A DNA stretch of 64,000 bases. Origin: Sphingopyxis sp. GW247-27LB. GTDB taxonomy: Bacteria > Pseudomonadota > Alphaproteobacteria > Sphingomonadales > Sphingomonadaceae. How positions within the stretch are numbered: the stretch's first letter is position 1; every line of letters begins with the position of its first letter. The notes below the pieces were generated by a model that was not told the DNA's origin, searched no databases, and saw only the letters and a list, made by a program, of their open reading frames with translations. Below are positions 52,333 to 61,570 of this stretch, piece after piece. The stretch spans positions 124,001-188,000 of the forward strand of contig NZ_NIWD01000013.1 in assembly GCF_002277025.1 (NCBI RefSeq). The letters are read 5' to 3'. Made by a program: the position numbers and the translations under genes.

Positions 52333-52350
52333 GTTATAAATTTATAACAT
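52331..52350. promoter_or_regulatory. Perfect palindromic operator between arsR and SRPBCC genes
   Basis: ATGTTATAAATTTATAACAT is a 20-bp perfect palindrome that includes the ArsR start region at its left end, so a bound repressor would block both divergent genes. Confidence 0.75.
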
Positions 52351-52380
52351 AAACTGCACCAACTCAAGCGGAGATTGATC

Positions 52381-52863
52381 ATGGAACTGAAATTCCGAGT
52401 CGCGGCGCGGATCGCGAAGCCGGTGCACGAGGTGTTCGAGGCGGTCGCCGACCCCGCGAAGCTGTCGCATTATTTCACCACCGGCGGTGCCAAGGGCCGA
52501 CTGGAGACCGGCGCGACGGTCGAATGGGACTTTCACGACTTCCCCGGCGCCTTCCCCGTCTATGTGATCGAGGTCGTGCCCGACGAGAGGATCGTCCTCG
52601 AATGGCAGGCGAACGAAGGCGAGGCGCCGAATGTCGAAGGGGGCGAGCTCAAGGACGCCGATTACCGCACCCGCGTCACCATGAGCTTCAAGGGGCTCGA
52701 CGACGGCCGCACCCTCGTCGAGATCGCCGAGGAGGGCTGGCGCGAGAATCAGGGCGCGCTCAGCGCCTCCTACGGCAATTGCCAGGGCTGGTCGCAGATG
52801 CTCTGCGCGCTCAAGGTGTGGATCGAGCACGGCATCAATCTGCGCGAGGGCATGTATAAATAA
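52381..52863 (+). CDS. SRPBCC (AHSA1-like) domain protein
   Basis: 160 aa from the ATG at 52381; a TTG two codons earlier is in frame. START-like fold: MELKFRVAARIAKPVHEVFEAVADPAKLSHYF, TVEWDFHDFPGAFPVYVIEVVPDERIVLEW, LVEIAEEGWRENQGAL, GWSQMLCALKVWIEHGINL. The cavity of this family binds hydrophobic ligands, but none is known here. Divergent partner of the ArsR gene. Confidence 0.9.
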   Translation: MELKFRVAARIAKPVHEVFEAVADPAKLSHYFTTGGAKGRLETGATVEWDFHDFPGAFPVYVIEVVPDERIVLEWQANEGEAPNVEGGELKDADYRTRVTMSFKGLDDGRTLVEIAEEGWRENQGALSASYGNCQGWSQMLCALKVWIEHGINLREGMYK

Positions 52864-52934
52864 CCGGCCCTCCCCGCGACGAAGCGGGAAGGGCCGAGAG
52901 ATGCGGGGTGGGCAAGGAGCCCGCCCCCGGCATC

Positions 52935-53822
52935 CTAGATTCCGTCGACGGCCTTGCTGACGAGGATATTCACCGCGACGCGGCGATTCTGGGCCTTGCC
53001 TTCAACCGTGCTGTTGTCCGCCGCCGGGTCGGCCTCGGCCATGCCCGTGGGGGTCAGCATGCGATAGGGCTTCCAGCCGCACGCCTGCTGGAGATAGTTG
53101 ACGACGCCGCTGGCGCGCTTCTCGCTCAGCGCCTGGTTCAGCTCCTGGCTTCCCGTGGAGTCGGTGTAGCCGACGACGAGCAGCAGGGCGTTGTCCATCG
53201 CCTCGGCCTGGCTCGCCGCGGCGCAGAGGTCGGATTTCGCCTGCTCGGACAGCGCCGCCTTGCCGGTGTCGAAGTTCACGTTCGTCGTGCTCTTGACATT
53301 ATACTGGTCGATGTCGCCCACGCGGCCGCGCAGGGCTTCGGTCGCCGCGGTCTGTTCGGCGAAGCGCTGGTTGGTGCCGGTGCGGATCATCGATGCGGTC
53401 CGCAGGTCCTTGTTCTTGAGCGCGATCTTGCTCGCCACCAGGCCGCCGTCCCACTGCAGGGTCTCGACGCTGACCGGCAGGCCGTTGAGCAGCGAATCCG
53501 CCGCCAGCTTGTCGCTGCCGAGTCCCAGGAACCCGCCGCTGCCCTTGATCTTGGTGCCTTCGACGAGGGCGATCGTCGTGTCGGCGCCGTCGGCGGTCGT
53601 GACCTGCATGCTGCCGTCGCTCCGCGCGGAGATGATGCCCTCGATTTCGGGCCCCTTGGCCATCTGGGCCAGATCGGGCATCAGCTGGCCATTGACGATC
53701 ACATTGTCGCTTGCAGGGTCGCTTGCGGGCGCATCCTGCGCCTGCGCTGCGAGGCTGACCGTCGCCGTGCCGGCCAGCAAGGCCAGCAACACCATTTTCG
53801 GACTCTTGGAAACCGCTCCCAT
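52935..53822 (-). CDS. OmpA family protein
   Basis: 295 aa. Signal peptide (SKSPKMVLLALLAGTATVSLAAQAQ). The N-terminal part (about 35-160) contains a DUF5666-like beta-rich region (GIISARSDGSMQVTTADG, TTIALVEGTKIKGSGG). The C-terminal OmpA-like domain (about 175-295) has the peptidoglycan-binding sequences STTNVNFDTGKAAL, VVGYTDSTGSQELNQALSEKRASGVVNYL and NRRVAVNIL. It probably anchors the outer membrane or a surface protein to peptidoglycan. Monocistronic; no repeat nearby. Confidence 0.9.
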   Translation of the reverse strand: MGAVSKSPKMVLLALLAGTATVSLAAQAQDAPASDPASDNVIVNGQLMPDLAQMAKGPEIEGIISARSDGSMQVTTADGADTTIALVEGTKIKGSGGFLGLGSDKLAADSLLNGLPVSVETLQWDGGLVASKIALKNKDLRTASMIRTGTNQRFAEQTAATEALRGRVGDIDQYNVKSTTNVNFDTGKAALSEQAKSDLCAAASQAEAMDNALLLVVGYTDSTGSQELNQALSEKRASGVVNYLQQACGWKPYRMLTPTGMAEADPAADNSTVEGKAQNRRVAVNILVSKAVDGI

Positions 53823-54008
53823 ACGCTACTCCTTCGAACTGGATCGGCAGGGGTTCCGCAGTTTACCTGGCCCCTTCCGGCACAGAAATACTCCTGACAT
53901 GGACAGGAGTTGCGCAGGTCGTCGAGCGCCTTGCACGGCTCGGCTAATCGCGCGAACCGGGCAAAAGCGCGCGAATCCGCGCCATTTAGACAATTAAGCT
54001 AGCTATAT

Positions 54009-54782
54009 TCAGGCGTTACGCGCCATCAGCCCGCCGTCGACGGGGATCACCGCGCCGGTGATATAGCTGGCGGCGGGAAGCACGAGGCTCAGGGTCACAT
54101 GCGCAACCTCCTCGGGCTCGCCATAGCGGCGGAGCGCGGTGCGGCGCCTGGCGAAGACGGCCTTGTCCGCCTCGGGCACGGCGTCGGTCATGCCGGTGCG
54201 GATCGGGCCGGGGCAGATGCAATTGACCGTGATCCCCTCCTTGCCGAGATCGACCGCGAGCCCGCGGGTCAGGCCGGTGACCCCGGTCTTCGCGGCGACA
54301 TAGGGCGTGTCGCCCGGCGTCGCGCCGAGCCCTTCGGTCGAGGCGATGTTGACGATCCGCGCGGCGTCGCTCCGGCGGAGCCACGGCAGTGCGGCGCGGA
54401 CCATGCGCTGGTGCGCGGTCAGCATCACCGCGATCGCGCGGTGCCAGATCGCTTCATATTCGTCCTCGGTGTCGAGCGGGGCGAAGCTCGAGACGCCGGC
54501 ATTGTTGATCAAGATGTCGATGCCGCCGAAATGCGCCGCGATCTCGCCGACGACATGGCGGATCGCGGCGCCGTCGGACACGTCGAGCGCGAAGGCCTTC
54601 GCATCGGGCCCCGCTTCGGCCGCGACCGCCTCGCAGGCGGCGAGGTCGAGGTCGGTGACCGCGACCTTCGCGCCCTCGCTCGCGAGGAGCAGCGCCGTCG
54701 CGCGGCCCATGCCGCTCGCGGCGCCGGTGACGATCGCGACGCGGCCGGCGATGGAACGCGAGAGGGTGGGCGCACCGCTCAC
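54009..54782 (-). CDS. Short-chain dehydrogenase/reductase (SDR)
   Basis: 257 aa from a GTG at 54782 that overlaps the AMP nucleosidase stop (GTGA). It has VAIVTGAASGMGRATALLLA (cofactor motif TGxxxGxG), DILINNAGVSS, NIASTEG (catalytic Ser), YVAAKTGVTGLTRGLA (Tyr-x3-Lys) and ICPGPIRTGM. The Asp in VAVTDLDLA suggests NAD rather than NADP. The substrate is not known. It is translationally coupled to amn. Confidence 0.92.
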   Translation of the reverse strand: MSGAPTLSRSIAGRVAIVTGAASGMGRATALLLASEGAKVAVTDLDLAACEAVAAEAGPDAKAFALDVSDGAAIRHVVGEIAAHFGGIDILINNAGVSSFAPLDTEDEYEAIWHRAIAVMLTAHQRMVRAALPWLRRSDAARIVNIASTEGLGATPGDTPYVAAKTGVTGLTRGLAVDLGKEGITVNCICPGPIRTGMTDAVPEADKAVFARRRTALRRYGEPEEVAHVTLSLVLPAASYITGAVIPVDGGLMARNA

Positions 54783-56263
54783 CGGAACGGCGGCTCGTTG
54801 AAGGCGCGCAATTTCCGGCTGTGCAGCTTCGCACCCTCGTCGTGGAGAAGTTCGCAGGCGCGGATGCCGATCTGGAGGTGCGCGGCGATCGCTTCCTCGT
54901 AGAAGCGGTTCGCCTGCCCCGGCAGCTTGAGTTCGCCGTGGAGCGGCTTGTCCGAAACGCAGAGCAGCGTCCCGTAAGGCACGCGGAAGCGATAGCCCTG
55001 CGCGGCGATCGTTGCCGATTCCATGTCGATTCCGATCGCGCGCGACTGCGAGAAGCGCAGCGCCGAATCGGTATAGCGCAGCTCCCAATTGCGGTCGTCG
55101 GTGGTGACGACGGTGCCGGTACGCATCCGTTTCTTGAGGTCGGCGCCGCTGGTTCCCGACACCGCCTCGGCGGCGCTGGCGAGCGCCTGTTGCATTTCGG
55201 CGATCGGCGGGACCGGGATTTCGACCGGCAGCACCGCGTCGAGGATATGGTCGTCGCGAAGATAGGCGTGCGCCAGCACATAGTCGCCGATCCGCTGGCT
55301 GGGGCGGAGCCCGCCGCAATGCCCGATCATCAGCCACGCCTCGGGGCGCAACACCGCGAGGTGATCGCAGATCGTCTTGGCGTTCGAGGGGCCGACCCCG
55401 ATGTTGACCAGGGTGATGCCGCTGCCGTCCTCGGCGATCAGATGATAGGCGGGCATCTGGTGGCGCCGCCACGCGCTGTCGGCGACGAGCGCGCTCGCGT
55501 TGGTACCGGGCTGGTCGACATAGAGGCCCGCGGCCCCCGCGAGCGCGGTGTAGCGGCCCTGGCCGACCTGCGCGCCCGCCCAGGCGACGAATTCGTCGAC
55601 ATAGCGGTGATAGTTGGTGAACAGGATGTAGCGCTGGAAATGCTCGGGCGCGGTGCCGGTATAGTGGCGCAGGCGCGCGAGGCTGAAATCGGTGCGCAGC
55701 GCGTCGAACAGCGCGAGCGGCTGCGGCGCGGTCGGGTCGAGCCCGAAAAGGCCGTCGGCAAGCTCGTCGCCGATGTCGGCCAGCTCGGTCGTCGGAAAAT
55801 GCCGCGCCAGCTCGAGCGGGGTGATCTTCCCCATGTCCGACCCGTCGCTCGCGTCGAGCACATAGGGAAAGGGGATCTGCTGGCCGGTGCGGATTACCGA
55901 AAGGTCGACGTCGTAATGGCGCGTGAGCAGCATCAGCTGCGCGCGCAGATAATCCTCGAACAGGTCGGGGCGGGTCACGGTGGTGACGAATTCGCCGGCA
56001 TGTTCGAAGCGCCCGAAAGCGAGATTATGCCCCTGGCCTTCGCGCAGTTCGCCATTGGTGACGAGACGCAGCGCCGGATAGTCGAAAAGACCGGTCGAAG
56101 CGGCGTCGGCGGGCGGCAGCGTGCCGTCGTGGACATAGGCGGCGATGGCCGATTTGAGAGCGGAGACCGACGCCTTGAAGCGGCTTTTCAGCTCGGCGAG
56201 AATGTCCTCGACGCGGGCGGTGGGATCGGCGGTGTTGGATGTTTGCGATGAGGATGATGTCAT
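54779..56263 (-). CDS. amn: AMP nucleosidase
   Basis: 494 aa from the ATG at 56263 (MTSSSSQTSNTADPTARVED). It hydrolyses AMP to adenine and ribose 5-phosphate. An N-terminal regulatory half (LVTNGELREGQGHNLAFGRFEHAG) is followed by the nucleoside-phosphorylase-like half: ITLVNIGVGPSNAKTICDHLAVL, WLMIGHCGGLRPSQRIGDYVLAHAY, IDMESATIAAQGYRFRVPYGTLLCVSDKPLHGE. Length is typical. The SDR gene overlaps its end. Confidence 0.96.
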   Translation of the reverse strand: MTSSSSQTSNTADPTARVEDILAELKSRFKASVSALKSAIAAYVHDGTLPPADAASTGLFDYPALRLVTNGELREGQGHNLAFGRFEHAGEFVTTVTRPDLFEDYLRAQLMLLTRHYDVDLSVIRTGQQIPFPYVLDASDGSDMGKITPLELARHFPTTELADIGDELADGLFGLDPTAPQPLALFDALRTDFSLARLRHYTGTAPEHFQRYILFTNYHRYVDEFVAWAGAQVGQGRYTALAGAAGLYVDQPGTNASALVADSAWRRHQMPAYHLIAEDGSGITLVNIGVGPSNAKTICDHLAVLRPEAWLMIGHCGGLRPSQRIGDYVLAHAYLRDDHILDAVLPVEIPVPPIAEMQQALASAAEAVSGTSGADLKKRMRTGTVVTTDDRNWELRYTDSALRFSQSRAIGIDMESATIAAQGYRFRVPYGTLLCVSDKPLHGELKLPGQANRFYEEAIAAHLQIGIRACELLHDEGAKLHSRKLRAFNEPPFR

Positions 56264-56352
56264 CGCGACGCTGTTGCACGAAATTGTGACGAAAGGGAAG
56301 AGTCGCTGCAAGCAAGCCCCTCCCCTTTTTGGGGGGAGGGGCTGGAATATTC

Positions 56353-56832
56353 TTATAGCTGCTCGAGCATATGGTCGGCGCTCGATACCTTGAATTCGCC
56401 GGGTGCTTCGACGTTGAGCTGTTCGACGACGCCGTCGTTGACGATCATCGAATAGCGCTGGCCGCGGGTGCCCATGCCGAACGCCTTGCCGTCCATGGTC
56501 AGGCCGACCGCCTTGGCGAAATCGCCATTGCCGTCGGCGAGCATGGTGACCTGGTCGGCGCCGCCGGCCTTGCCCCACGCGCCCATGACGAAGGCGTCGT
56601 TGACCGCGGTGCAGGCGATCTCGTCGATGCCCTTGGCCTTCAGTTCCTCGGCCTTGTCGACATAGCCGGGCAGATGCTTCGCCGAGCAGGTCGGGGTGAA
56701 GGCGCCCGGGACCGAGAAGAGCGCGACCTTGCGGCCCTTGAAATAATCCGCGGCGTTCACCTGTTCGGGACCGTTGTCGGTCACCTTCACCAGCGTCGCT
56801 TCGGGCAGCTTGTCTCCGGTCTCGATCGTCAT
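56353..56832 (-). CDS. Peroxiredoxin, Prx5 type
   Basis: 159 aa from the ATG at 56832. Motif PGAFTPTCSAKHLPGYV carries the peroxidatic Cys (about residue 49); SMIVNDGVVEQLNVE is near the end. The Prx5 class reduces hydrogen peroxide and alkyl hydroperoxides with glutaredoxin or thioredoxin as reductant. A short GC-rich inverted repeat lies 5' of the downstream amn gene. Confidence 0.94.
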   Translation of the reverse strand: MTIETGDKLPEATLVKVTDNGPEQVNAADYFKGRKVALFSVPGAFTPTCSAKHLPGYVDKAEELKAKGIDEIACTAVNDAFVMGAWGKAGGADQVTMLADGNGDFAKAVGLTMDGKAFGMGTRGQRYSMIVNDGVVEQLNVEAPGEFKVSSADHMLEQL

Positions 56833-57075
56833 CTCGGCGTCCTTTCGTTGAGGGGAATATCGGAAGGCCGAGAGATTGGGGCGCGAGCGGGTGGAGTCAA
56901 GCGGGGCGGGGGAATTTCGGGGAAAGGCGGCTTGCGGCGGAAGCGGCATTCCTCTCCCCTCCCGCCTGCGGGAGGGGCGTTCGGCACGCATGGAACGCCC
57001 GCTCCCTACCCCAAAGCCGTCGCGCCCGACCCAAAGACGCTGGACCCGATGCGCGCGCGCGTCCATGATGCGGCG

Positions 57076-57639
57076 ATGGATACGGCGCCCCCTTGGTTCA
57101 CCGGCCAGCTGCTGCTCGCGCTGCCCGGGATCGGCGATCCCCGCTTCGAGCATTCGGTGATCGCGATGATCAGCCACGATGAAGAGGGCGCGATGGGAAT
57201 CGGCGTCGCCGATCCGATCGGCGGCATGACCGTGGGCGCGGTGCTCGACCAGCTCGAGATCGCGCACGACGACCCGCTCGATGGGCCGGTGTTTCTCGGC
57301 GGACCGGTCGAGCCATCACGGGGCTTCGTGCTGCACAGCCGCGACTGGGGCGGCGAGGGGGCGGTGCAGGTGTCGGACCGCTGGATGATTTCGAGCTCGC
57401 ACGACATCTTGCGCGCGATCGGCGAGGGGCGCGGACCCGCGCGCTGGCTGGTCGCGCTCGGCTATGCCGGCTGGTCGCCGGGGCAGCTCGAAGAGGAAAT
57501 GGTGCGCCACGGCTGGCACGTCACGCCGGGCAGCGACGCCCTGCTGTTCGACACGCCGCCCGACCGGCGCTGGCGGGCGGCCTTCGCCGAGGCGGGGGTC
57601 GATGCGCGGTTGCTCACCACGGAGGGTGGCGAGGCATAG
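57076..57639 (+). CDS. yqgE: UPF0301/YqgE (AlgH) family protein
   Basis: 187 aa from the ATG at 57076; the ATG at 57049 is an alternative. It has the family sequences FTGQLLLALPGIGDPRFEHSVIAMISHDEEGAMGIGVADPI, LGGPVEPSRGFVLHSRD, ILRAIGEGRGPARWLVALGYAGWSPGQLEEEM. The role is unknown. Confidence 0.95.
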   Translation: MDTAPPWFTGQLLLALPGIGDPRFEHSVIAMISHDEEGAMGIGVADPIGGMTVGAVLDQLEIAHDDPLDGPVFLGGPVEPSRGFVLHSRDWGGEGAVQVSDRWMISSSHDILRAIGEGRGPARWLVALGYAGWSPGQLEEEMVRHGWHVTPGSDALLFDTPPDRRWRAAFAEAGVDARLLTTEGGEA

Positions 57640-57645
57640 CCCGAA

Positions 57646-57677
57646 TCGTCGTCCCTGCGAAAGCAGGGACGACGGGC
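57646..57677. terminator. Palindrome between yqgE and the TPR gene, probable bidirectional terminator
   Basis: CGTCGTCCCTGCGAAAGCAG and onward (GGACGACGG) form a perfect stem with a GAAA loop, between two convergent genes. A T-run is short on the forward side, so it may only be a REP copy. Confidence 0.5.
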
Positions 57678-57686
57678 TTTTGTCGC

Positions 57687-58085
57687 TTAGTGCGCCAGCG
57701 CGAGCTGTTCGCGGCCGCCCGCGAGATTGCTCAGGGCGGTACGCGCGGCCCAGCGCGAGTCCATGTAATCGCCGTTCGCGAGTTCGAGGTCGTAGCGGAT
57801 CGGGCTGGCGGCCGCGGCTTCATAGGCCGCCTTCGCGTCGGCGGTGCGGCCGAGCCGGGCATAGGCCGTGCCGAGATTGATCAGCCGCGACGGATCGCGC
57901 GCGTCGAGCCGCGTTTCGCCGGTCAGTTTTTCGACCGCCGCCTGATTCTCGCCCGCCCGCAGTTCCGCAAAGGCGACCGGCAACACCGTCTCGTCGGTTT
58001 GCGGCGCGGTAACCACCACGATCGATTGCGCCGCGGCGGGCGATGCGAAGGCCAGAGCGACGAGCGGCAGCAGGATTTTTTTCAT
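57687..58085 (-). CDS. Small exported TPR-like protein
   Basis: 132 aa from the ATG at 58085 (MKKILLPLVALAFASPAAAQ), a signal peptide. The mature part has a TPR-like helical pair (LPVAFAELRAGENQAAVEKLTGETRLDARDPSRLINLGTAYARLGRTADAKAAYEAAAAS). Similar short TPR proteins occur in sphingomonads; function unknown. Confidence 0.82.
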   Translation of the reverse strand: MKKILLPLVALAFASPAAAQSIVVVTAPQTDETVLPVAFAELRAGENQAAVEKLTGETRLDARDPSRLINLGTAYARLGRTADAKAAYEAAAASPIRYDLELANGDYMDSRWAARTALSNLAGGREQLALAH

Positions 58086-58391
58086 CTCGATTATCTCCCG
58101 AAAACTGGGCTTGATTTTCTCGCTCGTCGACAAAAAAGTCAATGTTTTCGGCTGTTTGTAACATTGCTGTCACAAATACATCCTATGCTCATCGCAAGTC
58201 GCATTATAAGTCATGATTTTCAGAATCTTGGCCCCGGGCGACTCGTGTCACAATGACGGCGCGCGGATTGTCACAATCGGCGCGGCCGAAATTTTATTCG
58301 CCGCCGCCGCCTCCGGCGGCTGGTGATTCGCGCCTGCGATTCGGGATCCGGGATTCCGTTTTCCAATCCGGCGGACCGCGCTTCCCTTGCG

Positions 58392-58411
58392 ATATAAAGA
58401 ATAGTTTATAT
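58392..58411. promoter_or_regulatory. Palindromic operator upstream of ahcY
   Basis: ATATAAAGAATAGTTTATAT has perfect 7-bp arms around six bases in the 416-bp gap between the TPR gene and ahcY, 90 bp before the ahcY start. Its AT-rich form in GC-rich DNA resembles sites of ArsR-type regulators, and S-adenosylhomocysteine-responsive regulators of that family are known to control ahcY elsewhere. GCGCGC stems (58420-58446) lie just after it. The assignment to such a regulator is inferred. Confidence 0.5.
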
Positions 58412-58501
58412 TTGATCCCGAGCGCGCTTTGGGCTAGGGCGCGCAACATAATTGCGCCGCCGCGACCGCGCGTCCGCGCCCGCCTGACAGGAGAAACGCC
58501 C

Positions 58502-59908
58502 GTGGCCACGCTCGCCGCCGATACCCGTGACTATGTGATCGCCGACATCGCCCTCGCCGACTTCGGCCGCAAGGAAATCGCGATCGCCGAAACCGAAATG
58601 CCCGGCCTGATGGCGCTGCGTGCCGAATATGGCGCGGCGCAGCCGCTGAAGGGCGCCCGCATCACCGGTTCGCTCCACATGACGATCCAGACCGCGGTGC
58701 TGATCGAGACGCTGAAGGCGCTCGGCGCCGAGGTGCGCTGGGCGACGTGCAACATCTTCTCGACCCAGGATCATGCCGCCGCCGCGATCGCCGCGGGCGG
58801 CACGCCGGTCTTCGCGGTGAAGGGCGAGAGCCTCGCCGATTATTGGGACTATGTCGGCCGCATCTTCGACTGGGGCGACACGACGTCGAACATCATTCTC
58901 GACGACGGCGGCGACGCCACCATGTTCGCGCTGTGGGGCGCGAAGATCGAGGCCGGCGCGACGCTGCCCGCGCCCGAGAATGAGGAAGAAATCGAGTTCC
59001 AGCGCGCGCTGAAGGCGTTCGTCGCGGCGAACCCCGGCTATCTGACCAAGACCGTCAAGGCGCTGAAGGGCGTGTCGGAGGAAACGACAACGGGCGTGCA
59101 CCGCCTCTACGAGATCGCGAAGAAGGGCGAGTTGCCCTTCCCGGCGATCAACGTCAACGACAGCGTCACCAAGTCGAAGTTCGACAACCTCTATGGCTGC
59201 AAGGAATCGCTTGTCGACGCGATCCGCCGTGCAACCGACGTGATGCTGGCGGGCAAGGTCGCCGCGGTCGCGGGCTTCGGCGACGTCGGCAAGGGCTCGG
59301 CGGCGTCGCTTCGCAACGGCGGCGCACGCGTGCTCGTGACCGAGATCGACCCGATCTGCGCGCTGCAGGCGGCGATGGAAGGCTATGAGGTCGTGACGAT
59401 GGACGAAGCGGTGCAGCGCGCCGACATCTTCTGCACCGCGACCGGCAACGCCGACGTCATCACCGCCGAGCATATGGCGGCGATGAAGCCGATGGCGATC
59501 GTCTGCAACATCGGCCACTTCGACAGCGAGATCCAGATCGCGGCGCTCGCCAATTACAAGTGGACCGAGGTGAAGCCCGGCACCGATCTCGTCCAGTTCC
59601 CCGACGGCAAGGAAATCATCGTCCTCGCCAAGGGCCGCCTCGTGAACCTCGGCTGCGCGACCGGCCACCCGTCGTTCGTGATGTCGTCGAGCTTCACCAA
59701 CCAGGTGCTCGCGCAGATCGAACTGTTCACCAAGGGCGAGAATTACGGCAACGACGTCTATGTCCTGCCCAAGCACCTCGACGAGAAGGTCGCGGCGCTG
59801 CACCTTGAGAAGCTGGGCGTGAAATTGAGCAAGCTGACCCAGAAGCAGGCCGATTATATCGGCGTGCCGGTCGAGGGGCCCTTCAAGCCCGATCATTATC
59901 GTTACTGA
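58502..59908 (+). CDS. ahcY: Adenosylhomocysteinase
   Basis: 468 aa from the GTG at 58502, preceded by ACAGGAGAAACGCCC. It splits S-adenosylhomocysteine to adenosine and homocysteine, keeping methylation reactions going. Motifs: [32 protein letters not shown]-binding [12 protein letters not shown] (about 255-266), ITEHMAAMK-like segment and the conserved C-terminus KPDHYRY. A strong terminator follows. Confidence 0.97.
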   Translation: MATLAADTRDYVIADIALADFGRKEIAIAETEMPGLMALRAEYGAAQPLKGARITGSLHMTIQTAVLIETLKALGAEVRWATCNIFSTQDHAAAAIAAGGTPVFAVKGESLADYWDYVGRIFDWGDTTSNIILDDGGDATMFALWGAKIEAGATLPAPENEEEIEFQRALKAFVAANPGYLTKTVKALKGVSEETTTGVHRLYEIAKKGELPFPAINVNDSVTKSKFDNLYGCKESLVDAIRRATDVMLAGKVAAVAGFGDVGKGSAASLRNGGARVLVTEIDPICALQAAMEGYEVVTMDEAVQRADIFCTATGNADVITAEHMAAMKPMAIVCNIGHFDSEIQIAALANYKWTEVKPGTDLVQFPDGKEIIVLAKGRLVNLGCATGHPSFVMSSSFTNQVLAQIELFTKGENYGNDVYVLPKHLDEKVAALHLEKLGVKLSKLTQKQADYIGVPVEGPFKPDHYRY

Positions 59909-59937
59909 GCGCGGTTCGCGCAGCGCGGATCGAACGA

Positions 59938-59966
59938 GGGCGCCGGAGCTTTCCGGCGCCCTTTCT
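59938..59966 (+). terminator. Bidirectional terminator between ahcY and the sulfotransferase cluster
   Basis: GGGCGCCGGA (59938-59947), loop GCTT, TCCGGCGCCC (59952-59961), followed by TTTCT. It overlaps the stop of the convergent gene. Confidence 0.85.
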
Positions 59967-61560
59967 ATTCGGCCAGATCCCCCAGCGCGTCGCGCAGCGG
60001 CCCCAGCCATTCGGCATAGGGGCGCCAGACCTCCATCCCGTCGCGGTTGAGCGGGCGGCGGACCTGCTCGCTCGACGGGGTGCGGACGACGCGGTCGAGC
60101 TTGTGGAATTCGAGGATCGCCGGGTCCCAGCCGAGCCCGAGGTGCGTGAGCGCCGGGCGTAGCTGCGATTCGGGATCGGCGACCAATGCCGCATAGTCGA
60201 TGTGGTGGACGAGCCCCGGCGCGACGCGACCGAGATGCGTCATCAGCCGCACATAATCGACATAGCATTGCCCGATGTCGGTGAGCGCGAAGGATGCGCC
60301 GTGCGCGCGCGAGAAATTCTGGGTGAAGTTGGAGAAGCAGCAGTCCATCGCCGGGCGGCGGATGTCGAGGAACTTCGCTTGCGGCAATATCTTGCGCAGG
60401 AACAGGATGTTGCTCCAGTTGTGCGGGAGCTTGTCGACGAAATAACGCTTGCCGGTCCTGCGGTGCAACGCCGCGCGGCGGAGATAGTCCTCGCCCATCG
60501 CCGCTGCCTGATCGGGGCCGATGCCGGCAATGAGCTGCGGCACGGTGACGGGGCCGCGCCGCGTCGCCATCTCGATCGCGCCGCGCAGGATCGCCGGGGC
60601 GTAGGCGAGTTCGCCGACGGATTCGATATCGCGATGGCTACCGAGCATCTGTTCGAGCAGGGTCGAGCCCGAGCGTGGCAGGCTGACGATGAACACCGGC
60701 ACGCTGTCGCCGAGCGATGCGGCGGGTAATACATCGAAGAAGGCCGGGCCGATCGACTGCTCGATTTCGGTGACTTCGGCGGTCAGTTCGCGCGCATCGT
60801 AGCCGATGCTGTCGGCGCGTTGGCGATTCGCCTCGGCATAATGACGAAACGCCTCGGCATATTGTTCGCGATCGTGGAGCGCGCGCGCGAGCGCAAAATG
60901 CAGCGGTGCGCTGTTGCGCACATCGACCGCGACGGCGATCCCTCGGCGAATCTCGGCGATGTCGGCGTCGCTGAGCAGCTTGCGCTTGATGCTGGCGAGG
61001 CTCCACCAGGCTTCGCCATATTCATAGTCGAGCGCGGCCGCCTTCCGATAGGCGGCGGCGGCGGCGGTGGAGTCGCCGGCAGCGCGCAGACTGTGCCCGA
61101 GCGCGACCCAGTTGGCGGGCTTGCCGGGCTCGGTCTCGGTCAGCCGCTGCTGGATCGTCCGCGCTTCGTCCACCCGCCCGAGTTTTTCGAGGATATGCGC
61201 GCGGGCGGCCGGCAGCTCGGTATCCGGGTCGCCTTCCTCGAGTGCCGTCAACATGGCTTCGGCCTCGGCTAGTCGCTCCTGCTGTTCGAGAACCGAGGCA
61301 AGCTGGTGGCGGAGCGCCCGGCTGTCGCCGCCCTTGGCGAGTGCGGCGCGCAGGAAATGCTCGGCCTGGCCGAGCGCGCCAAGCAGGACCGCGATCCTGC
61401 CGAGCGTCGCGAGTCCCTGCGGTTCGTCGGGGTTGCGGCGCAGATGTTCGATGGCCCGCTGGGCCGCTTCCTCGTAGCGGCCGGCAGCGATCAGTTCGTC
61501 TGCCTTGGCGAGCAGCGAATAGGCGACGACATCACCCTGCCGGCGGTTGGACGATGGCAT
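59965..61560 (-). CDS. TPR-repeat sulfotransferase
   Basis: 531 aa from the ATG at 61560 (MPSSNRRQGDVVAYSLLAKA). The N-terminal half (about 10-230) is a series of TPR units (LIAAGRYEEAAQRAIEHLRRNPDEPQGLATLG, LERLGRVDEARTIQQ-like pairs). The C-terminal half is a Sulfotransfer_3-type domain: PVFIVSLPRSGSTLLEQML (PAPS 5'-phosphosulfate loop), VDKLPHNWSNILFLRKILPQAKFLDIRRPAMD. It probably moves sulfate from PAPS to a peptide or sugar. The upstream sulfotransferase gene ends 11 nt before it. Confidence 0.9.
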   Translation of the reverse strand: MPSSNRRQGDVVAYSLLAKADELIAAGRYEEAAQRAIEHLRRNPDEPQGLATLGRIAVLLGALGQAEHFLRAALAKGGDSRALRHQLASVLEQQERLAEAEAMLTALEEGDPDTELPAARAHILEKLGRVDEARTIQQRLTETEPGKPANWVALGHSLRAAGDSTAAAAAYRKAAALDYEYGEAWWSLASIKRKLLSDADIAEIRRGIAVAVDVRNSAPLHFALARALHDREQYAEAFRHYAEANRQRADSIGYDARELTAEVTEIEQSIGPAFFDVLPAASLGDSVPVFIVSLPRSGSTLLEQMLGSHRDIESVGELAYAPAILRGAIEMATRRGPVTVPQLIAGIGPDQAAAMGEDYLRRAALHRRTGKRYFVDKLPHNWSNILFLRKILPQAKFLDIRRPAMDCCFSNFTQNFSRAHGASFALTDIGQCYVDYVRLMTHLGRVAPGLVHHIDYAALVADPESQLRPALTHLGLGWDPAILEFHKLDRVVRTPSSEQVRRPLNRDGMEVWRPYAEWLGPLRDALGDLAE

Positions 61561-61570
61561 TCGGTCCCCC

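Noticed and set aside
58250-58500. S-adenosylhomocysteine riboswitch before ahcY
   Set aside because: The leader lacks the conserved sequences of SAH or SAM riboswitches that I know; the AT-rich palindrome fits a protein operator better.
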